Shown piece after piece: positions 4,978 to 5,268 of a stretch of DNA of 5,268 nucleotides. Position 1 is the first letter of the stretch. The number at the start of each line of letters is the position of its first letter. The DNA is from an uncultured Clostridia bacterium (GTDB lineage: Bacteria; Bacillota; Clostridia; Oscillospirales; CAG-272), in assembly GCA_937898155.1 (NCBI GenBank), contig CALEJO010000191.1, positions 1 through 5,268 on the forward strand, in the 5' to 3' direction. The position numbers were made by a program, and so were the translations under genes. Under the pieces are notes generated by a model, which was given only the letters and a program-made list of their open reading frames with translations, ran no database searches and was not told the origin of the DNA.

Positions 4978-5268
4978 ATGTATTCGATCAAACGTCATAT
5001 TGAACCGATCGTGAAAAAAAGAGCGGAAAACGCCAAAGCAATTCTTCTTACAGGTCCCCGGCAGGTCGGAAAATCGACTTTATACCGTCATCTGTTCTCC
5101 GACGTCAACCAGGTCACGTTTGACGACGATTTGTTGCTCGCACAGGCAAGTGATGATGTGGGATTGTTTTTGCTGAACAATCCTTGTCCTCTGATGATCG
5201 ACGAGGTTCATAATATCGTGGGCGCGGGCGATGCGGAGGGCAGCATGAATGCCGCCAATATTTTGAAG
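4978..5268 (+). CDS. AAA ATPase, N-terminal part: AAA_14/DUF4143-like start joined to a ClpB/ClpC-like sequence
   Basis: Ninety-seven residues are present and the frame is open at the right edge. Residues 21-35 contain AILLTGPRQVGKSTL, with Walker A GPRQVGKS typical of the AAA_14 (DUF4143) ATPases. FDDDLLLAQA (48-57) and FLLNNPCPLMIDE (64-76) continue that family, with Walker B at LMIDE. In AAA_14 proteins, IDE is normally followed by a Q and a segment ending in a sensor GS. Here residues 79-97 read NIVGAGDAEGSMNAANILK, which is the segment following Walker B in the first ATPase domain of ClpB and ClpC disaggregases (FIDExHxxVGAGxAEGxxDAxNxLKP). The protein therefore looks chimeric, with the switch at about 5195-5210. 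It may be a real recombination at a shared Walker B sequence or an assembly join. AAA_14 proteins are widespread accessory ATPases of unclear function. No operon link to the polymerase is evident, since the gene has its own strong promoter. Confidence 0.8.
   Translation, partial: MYSIKRHIEPIVKKRAENAKAILLTGPRQVGKSTLYRHLFSDVNQVTFDDDLLLAQASDDVGLFLLNNPCPLMIDEVHNIVGAGDAEGSMNAANILK

Overview
The window looks like an accessory or mobile segment of a low- to mid-GC member of the Bacillota, probably a clostridial gut-type bacterium. This is inferred from the strong AGGAGG-type ribosome binding sites, the sigma-A-like promoters with 17-bp spacers, and protein families common in Clostridia. Nothing in the window fixes the species. 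No tRNA, rRNA, CRISPR array or transposase gene was found.

Layout. From the left edge to 502, on the minus strand, lies the 5' part of a DUF927-type (PF06048, helicase/ATPase-like) gene. It carries a one-base frameshift near 173-180 and runs off the window. Bases 503-618 hold its ribosome binding site, a clear intrinsic terminator facing the minus strand (548-574), and the first copy of a 23-bp repeat. A 313-aa Fic/Doc-fold protein is encoded at 619-1560 on the minus strand; Gln replaces the catalytic His of its motif. A 262-bp divergent regulatory region (1561-1822) follows. It holds two good promoters facing apart, a pair of CATATTG repeats with identical 5-bp spacing over each promoter, a 13-bp perfect inverted repeat, and the second copy of the 23-bp repeat.

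The centrepiece is an intact 1014-aa protein (1823-4867, plus strand). Its motifs match the eukaryotic-type (RDR/QDE-1) RNA-dependent RNA polymerase superfamily, which also includes the phage YonO-like single-chain polymerases. The catalytic loop is GGADYDGD, and the flanking blocks FDGEGLIS, SFQIRMPYIKGM, LLRNPHI, VGQISN and LTGLEIDSAKSG occur in the expected order. Whether it copies RNA or DNA cannot be told from sequence.

After a perfect-consensus promoter (4904-4932), the window ends inside an AAA ATPase gene (4978-5268). It begins like the AAA_14/DUF4143 family but switches, right after Walker B, to a sequence typical of ClpB/ClpC (Hsp100), so it looks chimeric.

How the genes may work together (inference). 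The polymerase and fic are divergently transcribed from promoters sharing the same operator-like repeat architecture, which suggests common control. The DUF927 gene beyond fic is of a helicase/primase-like type often carried on mobile elements. Together they could form a nucleic-acid-processing accessory or defence-like module, but the window contains no direct evidence of function. The 23-bp direct repeats bracketing fic suggest that fic is a separately mobile or recently acquired cassette, or alternatively that they are shared regulatory sites.
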